17,910 bases of DNA from NCBI GenBank assembly GCA_904502005.1, contig CAJGDC010000042.1:1-17910 (forward strand), written 5' to 3'. The notes under the pieces were generated by a model. That model saw only the letters and a program-made list of their open reading frames with translations. It was not told the origin of the DNA and ran no database searches. The DNA comes from an uncultured Alistipes sp. Lineage in GTDB: Bacteria; Bacteroidota; Bacteroidia; Bacteroidales; Rikenellaceae. Within the stretch, counting starts at the first letter, position 1. Each line of letters starts with the position of its first letter. This document shows, piece after piece, positions 1-7,292 of the stretch. The position numbers were made by a program, and so were the translations under genes.

Positions 1-1
1 A

Positions 2-433
2 GGTAAACAGTTTAAGGGTGTATGGCACAACGACAATTTGGATCTTGATAGTTGTGACTTTATTGAGCCAAAGCAGAGTCCAAAACTTATAGTTACCCTC
101 GAACACAGCGGCTGTCAATATAGCAGACGCATTGTTGCGCTTGTTGAGGCGAGAGTTGGCGTGTGCAGAATTACTGATGGTCTGGCGGTGCTTAAGGATG
201 ATGGATTTAAGCGGACAGAGCCGCTGGTTGAGGTGTTGAGTATTGAGAATGGCGTGGTGAAGTACCGCGTTGATGGTTCATATTCAGAGAGTAATACCGT
301 ACAGGTGGGCACAATAGCTCCAGCAGAGAAGGTCCAGCACGGTTATAGCAGAAGTGCGAAATATACAATATATGACGAAGACTACGAATACGATATCATC
401 CATAAGGTAACTATCAAATACGTAGAGCAATAG
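2..433 (+). CDS. MORN-repeat family protein, C-terminal part (5' truncated by window edge)
   Basis: The reading frame is open from the first bases of the window (frame starting at base 2), so the true start lies upstream; the TTG at 38 is not a credible start because coding continues before it. The first visible residues (FKGVWHNDNLDLDSC) match the last MORN unit and the SSC-type junction of the two following genes (VFRGVWTDDVLDYSSC and the FADGNLDLSSC segment). The rest, about 115 residues, is a beta-rich C-terminal module with the same layout as in the two paralogues: a hydrophobic strand near residues 31-37, a segment of ENGVVKYRV type, then a final strand (VTIKYVEQ). Function is unknown. 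The family is presumably a cytoplasmic scaffold or binding protein, since no signal peptide or membrane segment is visible. The next gene starts 10 nt downstream, so the two are probably cotranscribed. Confidence 0.75.
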   Translation, partial: GKQFKGVWHNDNLDLDSCDFIEPKQSPKLIVTLEHSGCQYSRRIVALVEARVGVCRITDGLAVLKDDGFKRTEPLVEVLSIENGVVKYRVDGSYSESNTVQVGTIAPAEKVQHGYSRSAKYTIYDEDYEYDIIHKVTIKYVEQ

Positions 434-443
434 TAGTAGGCTG

Positions 444-1367
444 ATGATTACGGATGATATTTTGAAGTTGCGCCAGCAAGCGATAGATCTCTATAGAATT
501 AAGCGCGAGCAGGAGGCATCAGAGTATTGTAAGATGGGTGCCGAAGCAGGTGATGATAATTGTATTGAGCCAGACAACAAGCATATGTATAAGGATATAG
601 AAGAGCCTATCTACAAGGGCGAGACAGATGAGAACGGTCTGCCTCACGGTGAGGGGACTATGGACTATGCCCACGGTGAGTATAGCCATTGGCTTGGATA
701 TAGCATAGCCCCAAAGAGTTATAGGGGACAATGGTGTCACGGCGTGAAGAGTGGCTGGGGTGTTATGGAATACTATTTTGATGGAGAGTATAGGCGTGTC
801 AGATATGCTGGTAATTGGGCAGATGATACCCCAAATGGCAAGGGCGAGCTACGAGTGACACTTGCAAATGGTACAGATAACTCCCATGTTCATGTGTTTG
901 AGCATGGCAAGCGCGAGGATTGGGGCGTAGAGATTGTGGATGACGTAGAGATAGGCTGTTATTGGAAATCCGACCGCAAAAATGGTCGAGGAATATGCTC
1001 GCTGGGGTACAAAAAGGTTTTTCGTGGTGTCTGGACAGATGATGTTTTAGACTACAGTAGTTGTATCTTGGCAGAGTGCGATACCACTCAGACGCTTGTT
1101 GTGGAGCTCTATTGTGAGGCATCAGAGCAGAGTATTGTGGCGTTAATACCTGCAAAAGAGGGCGAATACACTACTGATAATGTGTTAGTTATATACTCAG
1201 CAGGTAGTGTGGAGGCACAGCAGCTGCTTACTATTGTCAAGGTTGAGGATGGTGTGGTAACCTATACATGTGGGGATACTCTTGCTACTATATCGGTGGG
1301 TGAGAGCGCCACTGCAACTATAGATAGTGAGGGGTTTATCCGCAGGGTGAATATTACCTTCAATTAG
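444..1367 (+). CDS. MORN-repeat protein, short paralogue
   Basis: A 307-residue protein with no signal peptide or membrane segment. Residues 1-40 look like a single Sel1/TPR-like helix pair. MORN-type units (Y-x-G-x-W/E ... G-x-G) follow at about 57-75 (YKGETDENGLPHGEG), 93-112 (YRGQWCHGVKSGWGV), 121-140 (YAGNWADDTPNGKGEL), 167-187 and 192-200. After a DYSSC junction near 203-207 comes a C-terminal beta module of about 100 residues, with VEDGVVTYT and ISVGES segments, ending in VNITFN. MORN repeats usually form elongated beta-hairpin arrays that bind lipids or proteins; the role here cannot be deduced. The ATG at 444 follows the previous stop by 10 nt. Residues 30-72 align well with the region before the MORN array in the next gene, so this looks like a paralogue that lacks the TPR-like middle. 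Confidence 0.8.
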   Translation: MITDDILKLRQQAIDLYRIKREQEASEYCKMGAEAGDDNCIEPDNKHMYKDIEEPIYKGETDENGLPHGEGTMDYAHGEYSHWLGYSIAPKSYRGQWCHGVKSGWGVMEYYFDGEYRRVRYAGNWADDTPNGKGELRVTLANGTDNSHVHVFEHGKREDWGVEIVDDVEIGCYWKSDRKNGRGICSLGYKKVFRGVWTDDVLDYSSCILAECDTTQTLVVELYCEASEQSIVALIPAKEGEYTTDNVLVIYSAGSVEAQQLLTIVKVEDGVVTYTCGDTLATISVGESATATIDSEGFIRRVNITFN

Positions 1368-1400
1368 CAACATAGTTTGGGGGTTATAAAGTGTAGAGCC

Positions 1401-2645
1401 ATGAGTTTAGTTGAATTAGAGAATATTCGTCAGAAGGGTGAGGCTCTTGCGGCGAGTGGAGATATAGAGGGGGCAATTGAGCTCTACAAGCTGGCCGGCG
1501 ATATGGGCGAGCCAGGGGCTAATCTCCGCTTGGCGGGTCACTATGCTGATGTTGAACTATACGACATGGTCCTCTTCTATGCCAATCGTGTTGTGTTGTT
1601 TTATAACACTCTGAAAGATGAGGCTCCACTGAGAACGGTGCTCTATGTAGACTATCTCTCTACGGCATACAATATGATGGCACTGGCGCACTACAAGATG
1701 AACCATTGGTCAGAGTCGTTGAACGCCATTAACATGTCTATAAAGCTTGAGAATTATGAGTGCTGTTATATGGCGGGTAGGATGGCATATAAGGGCTATC
1801 TGTCGCCGAGTGGAGAGTCGGATATAAAGCTCGCCCTGCGCTACTGGAGTTTAGGGCGTGAGATGGCAGATGATGAGGAGTGTTTCTTTGCGTGGAATCA
1901 TCACCGATATGACAATATAACAGACGACTTTTACATCGGTGAGAGTGACAATAATCACCTTCCGCATGGCGAAGGTGAGAAGAATTATGCTAAGCGCCCA
2001 TACACAAACCTGCTCGGTTATAATGTCGCAATGAAGAGATATTCGGGACATTGGGAGCATGGTAATCAGACCGGAAATGCCGAGATGCGTTACTTTGTAG
2101 AGGGGTATGACGGCATGCTCTACGACGGAGAGGTTAAGGATGGTGTGCCGCATGGTGATGGATATATTGGCGTGTGGGTTGATGACTGTAGCGAGGACTA
2201 CTACGAGGGAAATTTCTGCCATGGCAAGCGCAGTGGTCGTGGATGTATGCGTAAAGATGACGTCTACTTTGAGGGCGTATGGGTTGATGACAAGCTTACG
2301 GGCGAGGTTAAGTGCACCCTTGCAGACCAGAGCAGCTTTGTCGCGCAGTTTGCTGATGGTAATTTAGACCTTAGTAGTTGCACCGCCGAGCAAGGGCTGG
2401 CTATTATTGAGATGATTGTTGAGGATAAGACCTCTGGAGCAGTGGCGAAAATAGATGGCACAGCTAAGGTGTGTAGTGTAGCAGAGTGTCAGCTAACCAT
2501 TCTTGGCGTAGAGTGTGGCGCGATTGAGTATGCTCTTCAGGAAAAGGGTCAATCTCAAAGGGAAACAATATCTCCCGGGCAGAGTGTTGAGCACAATGCA
2601 GAGGGGAAGAGTATTATTATAACTTGTAAAACTAAAACTTTATAA
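1401..2645 (+). CDS. Sel1/TPR-like plus MORN-repeat protein, long paralogue
   Basis: I place the start at ATG 1401 (MSLVELENIRQKGEAL, 414 residues). An upstream in-frame TTG at 1377 would add eight residues with no family resemblance. Residues 1-165 are helical Sel1/TPR-like repeats (GDIEGAIELYKLAGDMGEPGA; SDIKLALRYWSLGREMADDEE). Residues 178-305 hold MORN units (FYIGESDNNHLPHGEG, YSGHWEHGNQTGNAEM, YDGEVKDGVPHGDGYI, YEGNFCHGKRSGRG, YFEGVWVDDKLTGE). A DLSSC junction near 323-327 leads into the C-terminal beta module shared with its two upstream neighbours. It is cytoplasmic by appearance. Helical solenoid plus MORN suggests a protein-protein adaptor; this is inference only. The aminopeptidase gene starts 2 nt after its stop. 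Confidence 0.8.
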   Translation: MSLVELENIRQKGEALAASGDIEGAIELYKLAGDMGEPGANLRLAGHYADVELYDMVLFYANRVVLFYNTLKDEAPLRTVLYVDYLSTAYNMMALAHYKMNHWSESLNAINMSIKLENYECCYMAGRMAYKGYLSPSGESDIKLALRYWSLGREMADDEECFFAWNHHRYDNITDDFYIGESDNNHLPHGEGEKNYAKRPYTNLLGYNVAMKRYSGHWEHGNQTGNAEMRYFVEGYDGMLYDGEVKDGVPHGDGYIGVWVDDCSEDYYEGNFCHGKRSGRGCMRKDDVYFEGVWVDDKLTGEVKCTLADQSSFVAQFADGNLDLSSCTAEQGLAIIEMIVEDKTSGAVAKIDGTAKVCSVAECQLTILGVECGAIEYALQEKGQSQRETISPGQSVEHNAEGKSIIITCKTKTL

Positions 2646-2647
2646 AT

Positions 2648-4045
2648 ATGTTTTCAGCAGCAACTTATGTAGCACGACGAGCAGAGCTGTGCCGTCGTAT
2701 TGGTAATGGAGTTATTCTTATTCCGGGAAATTCGGAGGCTCCATATAACTATCCAAATAATGCATACCACTTCCGTCAGGATGGTACGTTTATCTACTAC
2801 TTTGGTCTTACGCTACCTCAATTTTTTGGTGTTATAGATTGTCAGAGTGGTGAGGCGATGATTTTTGGTGACGATGTTACCGTTGACGATATTATCTGGA
2901 TGGGTCCACAGCCTACTGTGGCTCAGCTGGCAGCGCAGGTGGGCGTGACAAAAACGCTTCCACTCGCAGCATTGCAGGGCTATGTCGATAGCATTAAGAA
3001 GAGCGGAGTAGAGATTCACTACTTGCCACCATATCGTGGTCAGACGACGCTGCAGCTCTGCTCGCTGCTTGGTAAGAGTCCAGAGGAGCTTCACCGCGAT
3101 AAGTCTATTGAGCTGATGTTTGCTGTAGCGGGTATGCGCGAGGTTAAGAGTGCAGAGGAGATTGAGGCTATGGAGCGTGCATTCCATATCGGTTACGCTA
3201 TGCACACAACAGCGATGAAGATGTGTCGCGAGGGTGTTGTTGAGCGCGAGATTGCAGGTGCTATTGAGGGTGTGGCGCTGAGCTATGGTGGTGGTATATC
3301 ATTTACCTCTATCGTGTCGCAGCATGGCGAGACACTGCATAACCACAACTACAATGGCGTACTGGAGAGTGGGAAACTACTACTTGTAGATGCTGGTGGT
3401 GAGAGCGTAGAGAACTACTGCTCTGACCATACACGAACATATCCGGTTAGCGGTAAGTTTACTGAGCGCCAGCGCGATATTTATAATATTGTCCTTGCAG
3501 CGCACCAGGAGGCTCCGAAGAATATGCGTGCAGGTGCTATGTACATGGAGGATGTACATCGCAAGGCGCTTATAACCCTTGCTGAGGGACTTAAGGGCGT
3601 GGGTCTTATCAATGGTAGTGCTGAGGATGCCGTAGCGGCAGGCGCTATGTATCTCTTTATGCCTCACGGACTATCTCATGGTATGGGTATTGATGTCCAT
3701 GACTGCGAGGCTATTGGCGAGCGTAGCTACGATTTTAGTGCTATTGCCGAGCGAGCAGCTCAGGAGGCTACTTGTGTACATCGTGCCTCATGGCGACTCC
3801 GTGCGGGAACAGTTATGAGCAATGAGCCGGGTATCTACTTTATCCCTGCGTTGATTGATAAATCTCGTAATGAGGGTCTATATCGTGGTATTGTAAACTA
3901 CGACAAGCTTGACTCTTATCGCGACTTTGGCGGTATCCGCATTGAGGACGATGTTATCGTAACTGAGAATGGCGGAGTAGTTATCGGCGGCGATAAGAAG
4001 ATTCCTGTTACAGTAGAGGAGCTGGAGGCTGTAGTTGGTAAGTAG
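2648..4045 (+). CDS. pepP: Xaa-Pro aminopeptidase (aminopeptidase P, M24B)
   Basis: A 465-residue protein that would remove N-terminal residues preceding proline from peptides, using a dinuclear metal centre (family knowledge). The N-terminal AMP_N creatinase-like domain spans about 1-150 (FRQDGTFIYYFGL, WMGPQPT). The pita-bread catalytic domain covers about 160-460. The five expected metal ligands are visible: Asp248 (LLLVDAGGE), Asp260 (SDHTRTYP), His344 (GLSHGMGIDVHD), Glu393 (SNEPGIYF) and Glu433 (IRIEDD). Length and motif order are normal for the family. No signal peptide is present, so it is probably cytoplasmic and works in peptide turnover. It begins 2 nt after the MORN gene and is followed 1 nt later by mqnB, so it is in the middle of an operon. 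ATG 2648 is the natural start. Confidence 0.95.
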   Translation: MFSAATYVARRAELCRRIGNGVILIPGNSEAPYNYPNNAYHFRQDGTFIYYFGLTLPQFFGVIDCQSGEAMIFGDDVTVDDIIWMGPQPTVAQLAAQVGVTKTLPLAALQGYVDSIKKSGVEIHYLPPYRGQTTLQLCSLLGKSPEELHRDKSIELMFAVAGMREVKSAEEIEAMERAFHIGYAMHTTAMKMCREGVVEREIAGAIEGVALSYGGGISFTSIVSQHGETLHNHNYNGVLESGKLLLVDAGGESVENYCSDHTRTYPVSGKFTERQRDIYNIVLAAHQEAPKNMRAGAMYMEDVHRKALITLAEGLKGVGLINGSAEDAVAAGAMYLFMPHGLSHGMGIDVHDCEAIGERSYDFSAIAERAAQEATCVHRASWRLRAGTVMSNEPGIYFIPALIDKSRNEGLYRGIVNYDKLDSYRDFGGIRIEDDVIVTENGGVVIGGDKKIPVTVEELEAVVGK

Positions 4046-4046
4046 T

Positions 4047-4556
4047 ATGAAGCCACTTCTTCTCTTTGCAACAGATATGGAGGCTGCGGCTGTACGTTCG
4101 CTGTGCGGTGATGTGCAGACGGCAGTTTGCGGCGTGGGTGCTGTGGAGGCGGCTGTTGGTATGATGGAGATACTGGAGCGAGAGAGGCCTACGAGTGTGG
4201 TGCTCTGTGGTATTGCAGGGGCGTATGACTGCTCTCTCAAGGTGGGTGATGTGGTCTGTGTCGCTGTTGAGCAGACAACGTCACTTCCTACCCTGTATAG
4301 AAAAGAGTATCGCGCTACGCTCTCCATTCCGCTACCAGAGGTTGTCTCTAATACAGTTTTGGCTGTGGGCGCAGAGCCTTGTGGGGCAAAGGTAGAGAAT
4401 ATGGAGGGTGCTGCGGTTTTTGCGGTCTGTCACCATTTTGGTGTGCCATGTGGAGAGATTCGCGCTGTATCGAACTATGTCTCTGACTTGCGTGAACAGT
4501 GGGATATTCCTACGGCTCTTAACAACCTTGCGCGGATAATAAAAAAGATTTACTGA
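4047..4556 (+). CDS. mqnB: Futalosine hydrolase
   Basis: A nucleosidase of the MTA/SAH-nucleosidase superfamily that would split futalosine into dehypoxanthine futalosine and hypoxanthine in the futalosine route to menaquinone. I start at ATG 4047, one nt after the aminopeptidase stop; an earlier in-frame TTG at 4035 lies inside that gene. Visible motifs are the N-terminal ATDMEA, VCGVGAVEAA near residue 30, VLCGIAGAY with KVGDVV near 52-70, the purine-site ENMEGAAVF near residue 118, and SNYVSD near 143, whose Asp is the usual general acid. At 169 residues it is clearly shorter than most family members, mainly because the segment between KVGDVV and the ENMEGAA motif is compact. The assignment as MqnB rather than another nucleosidase rests on the directly adjacent mqnD, whose ATG overlaps the stop (TGATG). 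Confidence 0.88.
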   Translation: MKPLLLFATDMEAAAVRSLCGDVQTAVCGVGAVEAAVGMMEILERERPTSVVLCGIAGAYDCSLKVGDVVCVAVEQTTSLPTLYRKEYRATLSIPLPEVVSNTVLAVGAEPCGAKVENMEGAAVFAVCHHFGVPCGEIRAVSNYVSDLREQWDIPTALNNLARIIKKIY

Positions 4557-5332
4557 TGAAAAAATTGTCATTGCATATCTCGCCCTGCCCAAATGATACC
4601 TTCGCCTTTGATGCGATAATCAACAACCGCATCGCGCATGATTTTGAATTGCAGGTAGAGTATAAGGATATTGAGGAGCTAAATCTGGGTGTTCTTGAGG
4701 GGTCGCCAGATATTTCAAAGATTAGTTACTCGGTCTATCCGAAGATTGCAGATAGGTATATCCTCCTTGATAGCGGCTCGGCTCTGGGGCGTGGAAATGG
4801 TCAGCTTCTTGTTCGTCGCAAGGGTGATAGTGGAGAGATTAAAACGGTCGCCTCGCCAGGGGTGCATACTACGGCTAATGCTCTACTTTTGCGCTACTTC
4901 CCTCAGGTGGAGAGAGTTGTGCCAATGCTATTTTCAGAGATTGCACAGGCTGTAGAGAGTGGAGTGACCGATGCGGGCGTGCTGATTCACGAGGGGAGAT
5001 TTGTCTATCAACGTCGTAATCTTGAGCTTGTTGCCGACTTGGGTAAGCTGTGGGAGGCGGAGAGTAACTTACCCCTGCCTTTGGGGGCAATAGTTATCAA
5101 GCGCGAGGTGGCTGAGCAGATAAGAGTGGAGTTTGAAAGGCTCCTAGCCGACTCGGTGCGCTTTGCCTTTGATAATCCGACACTTTCACGACAGTTTATA
5201 AAGCAACATGCTCAAGAGCTGGAGGATGAGGTTATAAATCAACACATAGCACTCTTTGTAAATCAATATACCGTCTCTTTGGGCGATGAGGGGCGAAAAG
5301 CCGTTGAAAAACTGCTAGAAACAGAGAATTGA
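4556..5332 (+). CDS. mqnD: 1,4-dihydroxy-6-naphthoate synthase
   Basis: This enzyme converts cyclic dehypoxanthine futalosine to 1,4-dihydroxy-6-naphthoate in the futalosine menaquinone pathway. The 258-residue protein has the periplasmic-binding-protein-like fold of the MqnA/MqnD family. The signature SPCPNDTFAF is at residues 9-18, ISKISYSVYP at about 53-62, GRGNGQLL at about 78-85, and a GVHTTANALLL substrate-loop motif at about 102-112. The putative catalytic His145 lies in GVLIHEGRF. NLPLPLGAIVI near 172-182 is also typical and helps separate MqnD from MqnA. It overlaps mqnB by one base, so translation is probably coupled. mqnA, mqnC and mqnE are not in the window. A terminator-like hairpin lies about 125 nt downstream. 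Confidence 0.95.
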   Translation: MKKLSLHISPCPNDTFAFDAIINNRIAHDFELQVEYKDIEELNLGVLEGSPDISKISYSVYPKIADRYILLDSGSALGRGNGQLLVRRKGDSGEIKTVASPGVHTTANALLLRYFPQVERVVPMLFSEIAQAVESGVTDAGVLIHEGRFVYQRRNLELVADLGKLWEAESNLPLPLGAIVIKREVAEQIRVEFERLLADSVRFAFDNPTLSRQFIKQHAQELEDEVINQHIALFVNQYTVSLGDEGRKAVEKLLETEN

Positions 5333-5457
5333 AAATTTTTTAAGATTTTTTTATAACCCCCTAACTCTTCAATAGTTATAGTGGTTTTATAGATAGTGTA
5401 TTACAAATTGTTATAAAACATAGCCTAAAAATTACAATTCGTAACACAAAATCAGAC
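5333..5457. other. AT-rich intergenic segment downstream of mqnD
   Basis: No gene is apparent. The stretch begins with two T-rich runs right after the mqnD stop (5336-5342 and 5346-5352) but no stable hairpin precedes them. An 8-bp perfect inverted repeat, GTTTTATA (5384-5391) and TATAAAAC (5412-5419), spans a 20-nt loop and is AT-only enough to arise by chance. The convincing terminator lies just beyond. Confidence 0.4.
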
Positions 5458-5494
5458 TCTTCCAATACAGAAAAGTGTTGGAAGATTTTGTTTT
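5458..5494 (+). terminator. Rho-independent terminator of the MORN-pepP-mqnBD operon
   Basis: A hairpin with an 11-bp stem: TCTTCCAA at 5458-5465 pairs perfectly with TTGGAAGA at 5478-5485, and the stem continues inward through a T-G wobble, A-T and C-G pair. The six-base loop is AGAAAA (5469-5474). The T-rich tail TTTTGTTTT follows at 5486-5494. It lies between mqnD and the lipoprotein gene, both on the plus strand. Its tail overlaps the -33 element of the next promoter. Confidence 0.8.
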
Positions 5495-5517
5495 GAAAAA
5501 ATTTATTTATATCTTGC
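5488..5517 (+). promoter_or_regulatory. Probable promoter of the lipoprotein gene
   Basis: TTG at 5488-5490, then exactly 19 nt, then TATCTTGC at 5510-5517. This is close to the Bacteroidota pattern TTTG-N19-TAnnTTTG, with one T fewer in the -7 box. Spacing is identical to the two better promoters at 15304-15379. A start of transcription near 5523 would give a leader of about 75 nt before ATG 5599. Confidence 0.5.
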
Positions 5518-5598
5518 ACTGCAAATCGGTATTAAAAGCGGATTTTATGCCGAAGAGGCCATGTTATTACAATTATTAATTACTAAATATTTATTCGT

Positions 5599-7164
5599 AT
5601 GAAAAAATTTAGACTTTTACTTATGATGTCATCTTTGCTGGCTCTTGTATGCTCGTTCACAGCCTGCAATGCAGACATAGAGGGTGACTATCCGGCAGTG
5701 AATATCTCACTTACTGCTGGTGTGGTAGATGGTAACAATGTTACTTTTACCGTTGAGGCTACTGGTGCTGACGATATCTACTATTGGGTAGAGGCTGTAA
5801 ACCCAGAGGTTGAGGCTGAGCCAGAGTTGGATATTGAGAGCGCTTCTTATCTTGACGCTCAGGTGGATGTTGAGCTTAAGCAGGATGTAACTGTTAGCAA
5901 GCTTAAGTACACTACTGAGTACAAGATTTATGCTTATGCAAAGAACTTCGCTCACAACGCTTATGCAAACACTATTACAATGACCACTGGTCAGGCTGCT
6001 GTAGCTGTTCCAGCTCCAGAGGTTAGCGTAAAGGCTGATGAGGATGAGATTTATGAGGACGCTTTCCTTATGTGGGTAACTACTAAGAACGCTACTAAGG
6101 CTGCTTGGCTTGCTGTTCCTAAGTACACTGAGGGCGTAAACGCTGCTAAGGTTTTTGCTGACGGTGTTGCTCTTGCTGCTACTGACCTTAACAAGGAGGT
6201 TGCTGTTCCAGTTGAGAACCTTACTCCAGATACAGAGTACGACTTCTACGCTGCTGTTGAGAACTCTGAGGGCGTGCAGGCTATCAGCGCTGTTGTTGCT
6301 GTAACTACTGCTAAGAAGAGTATCAATGTTGTTGAGATGTACTTCACTAACCTTGAGCAGTCTATCGATTTGTCTACTGCTGTAGGTCTTCCAGGTATGT
6401 ACTTCATGCTCTCTAATGCAGAGACTGGTGATATGGCTTCACTCTTTATGTATGACCTCTCACAGCCACAGTATGCTGGCTACATGGTTAATGGTTTCTA
6501 TCCATCTCTTACAGGTTCATTCGATTCAATGGCTCTTCCAGAGGCTTCTTGCGTACTTGCTGACCCAGGTTACACCCTCTTTATAAGCGCTGCTGGTGCT
6601 GAGTATCTTCCTGTAGGTGATATGGGCGCTGATGCTGATGGCAACCCTTACGGTATCAACCTCATGACAGCTATGCCAGATTCTGATCAGAACCTTCTTG
6701 AGTTCAATATCTACACTGTAAATGCTGCTACCAACGAGCCTACAATTATCCGTGGTCAGTATATGGGTCCTCTCGGTTATGTTGCACAGGTTGCAACTTG
6801 GCCATTTAACCTTACTCAATGGGGCTTCAAGGCATTTGATGCAACTGTTAATGGCAACAACGTTACCCTTATCAGCAACAGCATCAATGGTCAGTTCAAG
6901 CTCAACCTCGTTACTGAGAATGGTAACATCGAGTCTGCTTATGTAGTAGGTGAGAATGTTACTGGTGGCTTTACTTCATTCGTTGAGGGTGAGGAGTTCT
7001 TCGAGCTTAAGAGCGGCCGTATGGCAATCGCAAAGGGCGAGGGCGAGAACCAGTATGTTCTTATCATCTCTACTCGCGGTGACGAGACAATCATGGTAGG
7101 TACTTCTGGTGCTTACAAGATTGAGGCTTTGGAGTATCCTATCACAATTAACTTCGCGAACTAG
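5599..7164 (+). CDS. Surface/periplasmic lipoprotein with FN3-like domains
   Basis: A 521-residue protein with a lipoprotein signal: MKKFRLLL positive start, hydrophobic core to residue 19, and lipobox FTAC with the lipidated Cys at 23. After it come two fibronectin-III-like beta domains, about 30-130 (ending KYTTEYKIYAYAKN...TITMTTG) and about 137-240 (LTPDTEYDFYAAVEN...VAVTTAKK). The C-terminal region of about 280 residues (245-521) is beta-rich and not recognised. The domains suggest binding or adhesion on the cell surface or in the periplasm, with no catalytic motif seen. Codon use is strongly biased (Ala mostly GCT, Lys AAG, Glu GAG, Leu CTT) compared with neighbours, which suggests high expression. 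It has its own promoter and a strong terminator, so it is probably monocistronic. Confidence 0.88.
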   Translation: MKKFRLLLMMSSLLALVCSFTACNADIEGDYPAVNISLTAGVVDGNNVTFTVEATGADDIYYWVEAVNPEVEAEPELDIESASYLDAQVDVELKQDVTVSKLKYTTEYKIYAYAKNFAHNAYANTITMTTGQAAVAVPAPEVSVKADEDEIYEDAFLMWVTTKNATKAAWLAVPKYTEGVNAAKVFADGVALAATDLNKEVAVPVENLTPDTEYDFYAAVENSEGVQAISAVVAVTTAKKSINVVEMYFTNLEQSIDLSTAVGLPGMYFMLSNAETGDMASLFMYDLSQPQYAGYMVNGFYPSLTGSFDSMALPEASCVLADPGYTLFISAAGAEYLPVGDMGADADGNPYGINLMTAMPDSDQNLLEFNIYTVNAATNEPTIIRGQYMGPLGYVAQVATWPFNLTQWGFKAFDATVNGNNVTLISNSINGQFKLNLVTENGNIESAYVVGENVTGGFTSFVEGEEFFELKSGRMAIAKGEGENQYVLIISTRGDETIMVGTSGAYKIEALEYPITINFAN

Positions 7165-7165
7165 T

Positions 7166-7292
7166 ATTTTGTCGTGAAAAGGCAGCATTTGCTGCACATC
7201 CCTTAAATAGCAGTCGCGGCTGTACGTTTTGTACTATCCGCGACTGCTCTTTTTCACGATGCACAGCAACTACTACCTTTTGACGACAAAAT
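7166..7292. repeat. 127-bp element with 17-bp imperfect terminal inverted repeats
   Basis: The left arm 7166-7182 (ATTTTGTCGTGAAAAGG) matches the reverse complement of the right arm 7276-7292 (CCTTTTGACGACAAAAT) at 16 of 17 positions. Between them are a GCAGC/GCTGC hairpin (7182-7195), a long GC-rich hairpin (7209-7248), and a copy of TTTTCACGA (7251-7259) that can also pair with the left arm. The left end begins 1 nt after the lipoprotein stop codon. No coding sequence lies inside. It may be a MITE-like or REP-like element, or simply an elaborate terminator; no target-site duplication is obvious. Confidence 0.55.
7209..7254 (+). terminator. Rho-independent terminator of the lipoprotein gene
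   Basis: A perfect 11-bp GC-rich stem, AGCAGTCGCGG (7209-7219) with CCGCGACTGCT (7238-7248), is followed by a T run at 7250-7254. The 18-nt loop contains a nested GTAC/GTAC mini-stem (7222-7225 with 7231-7234) closed by GTTTT. It sits 45 nt after the lipoprotein stop and should be efficient. Confidence 0.88.

Noticed and set aside
799..1155. A 118-codon minus-strand ORF opposite the short MORN gene.
   Set aside because: Shadow of the MORN coding frame; no start context or recognisable domains.
5384..5419. GTTTTATA/TATAAAAC inverted repeat after mqnD.
   Set aside because: Eight AT-rich pairs around a 20-nt loop in an AT-rich spacer are easily due to chance; no T-tract or promoter arrangement uses it.
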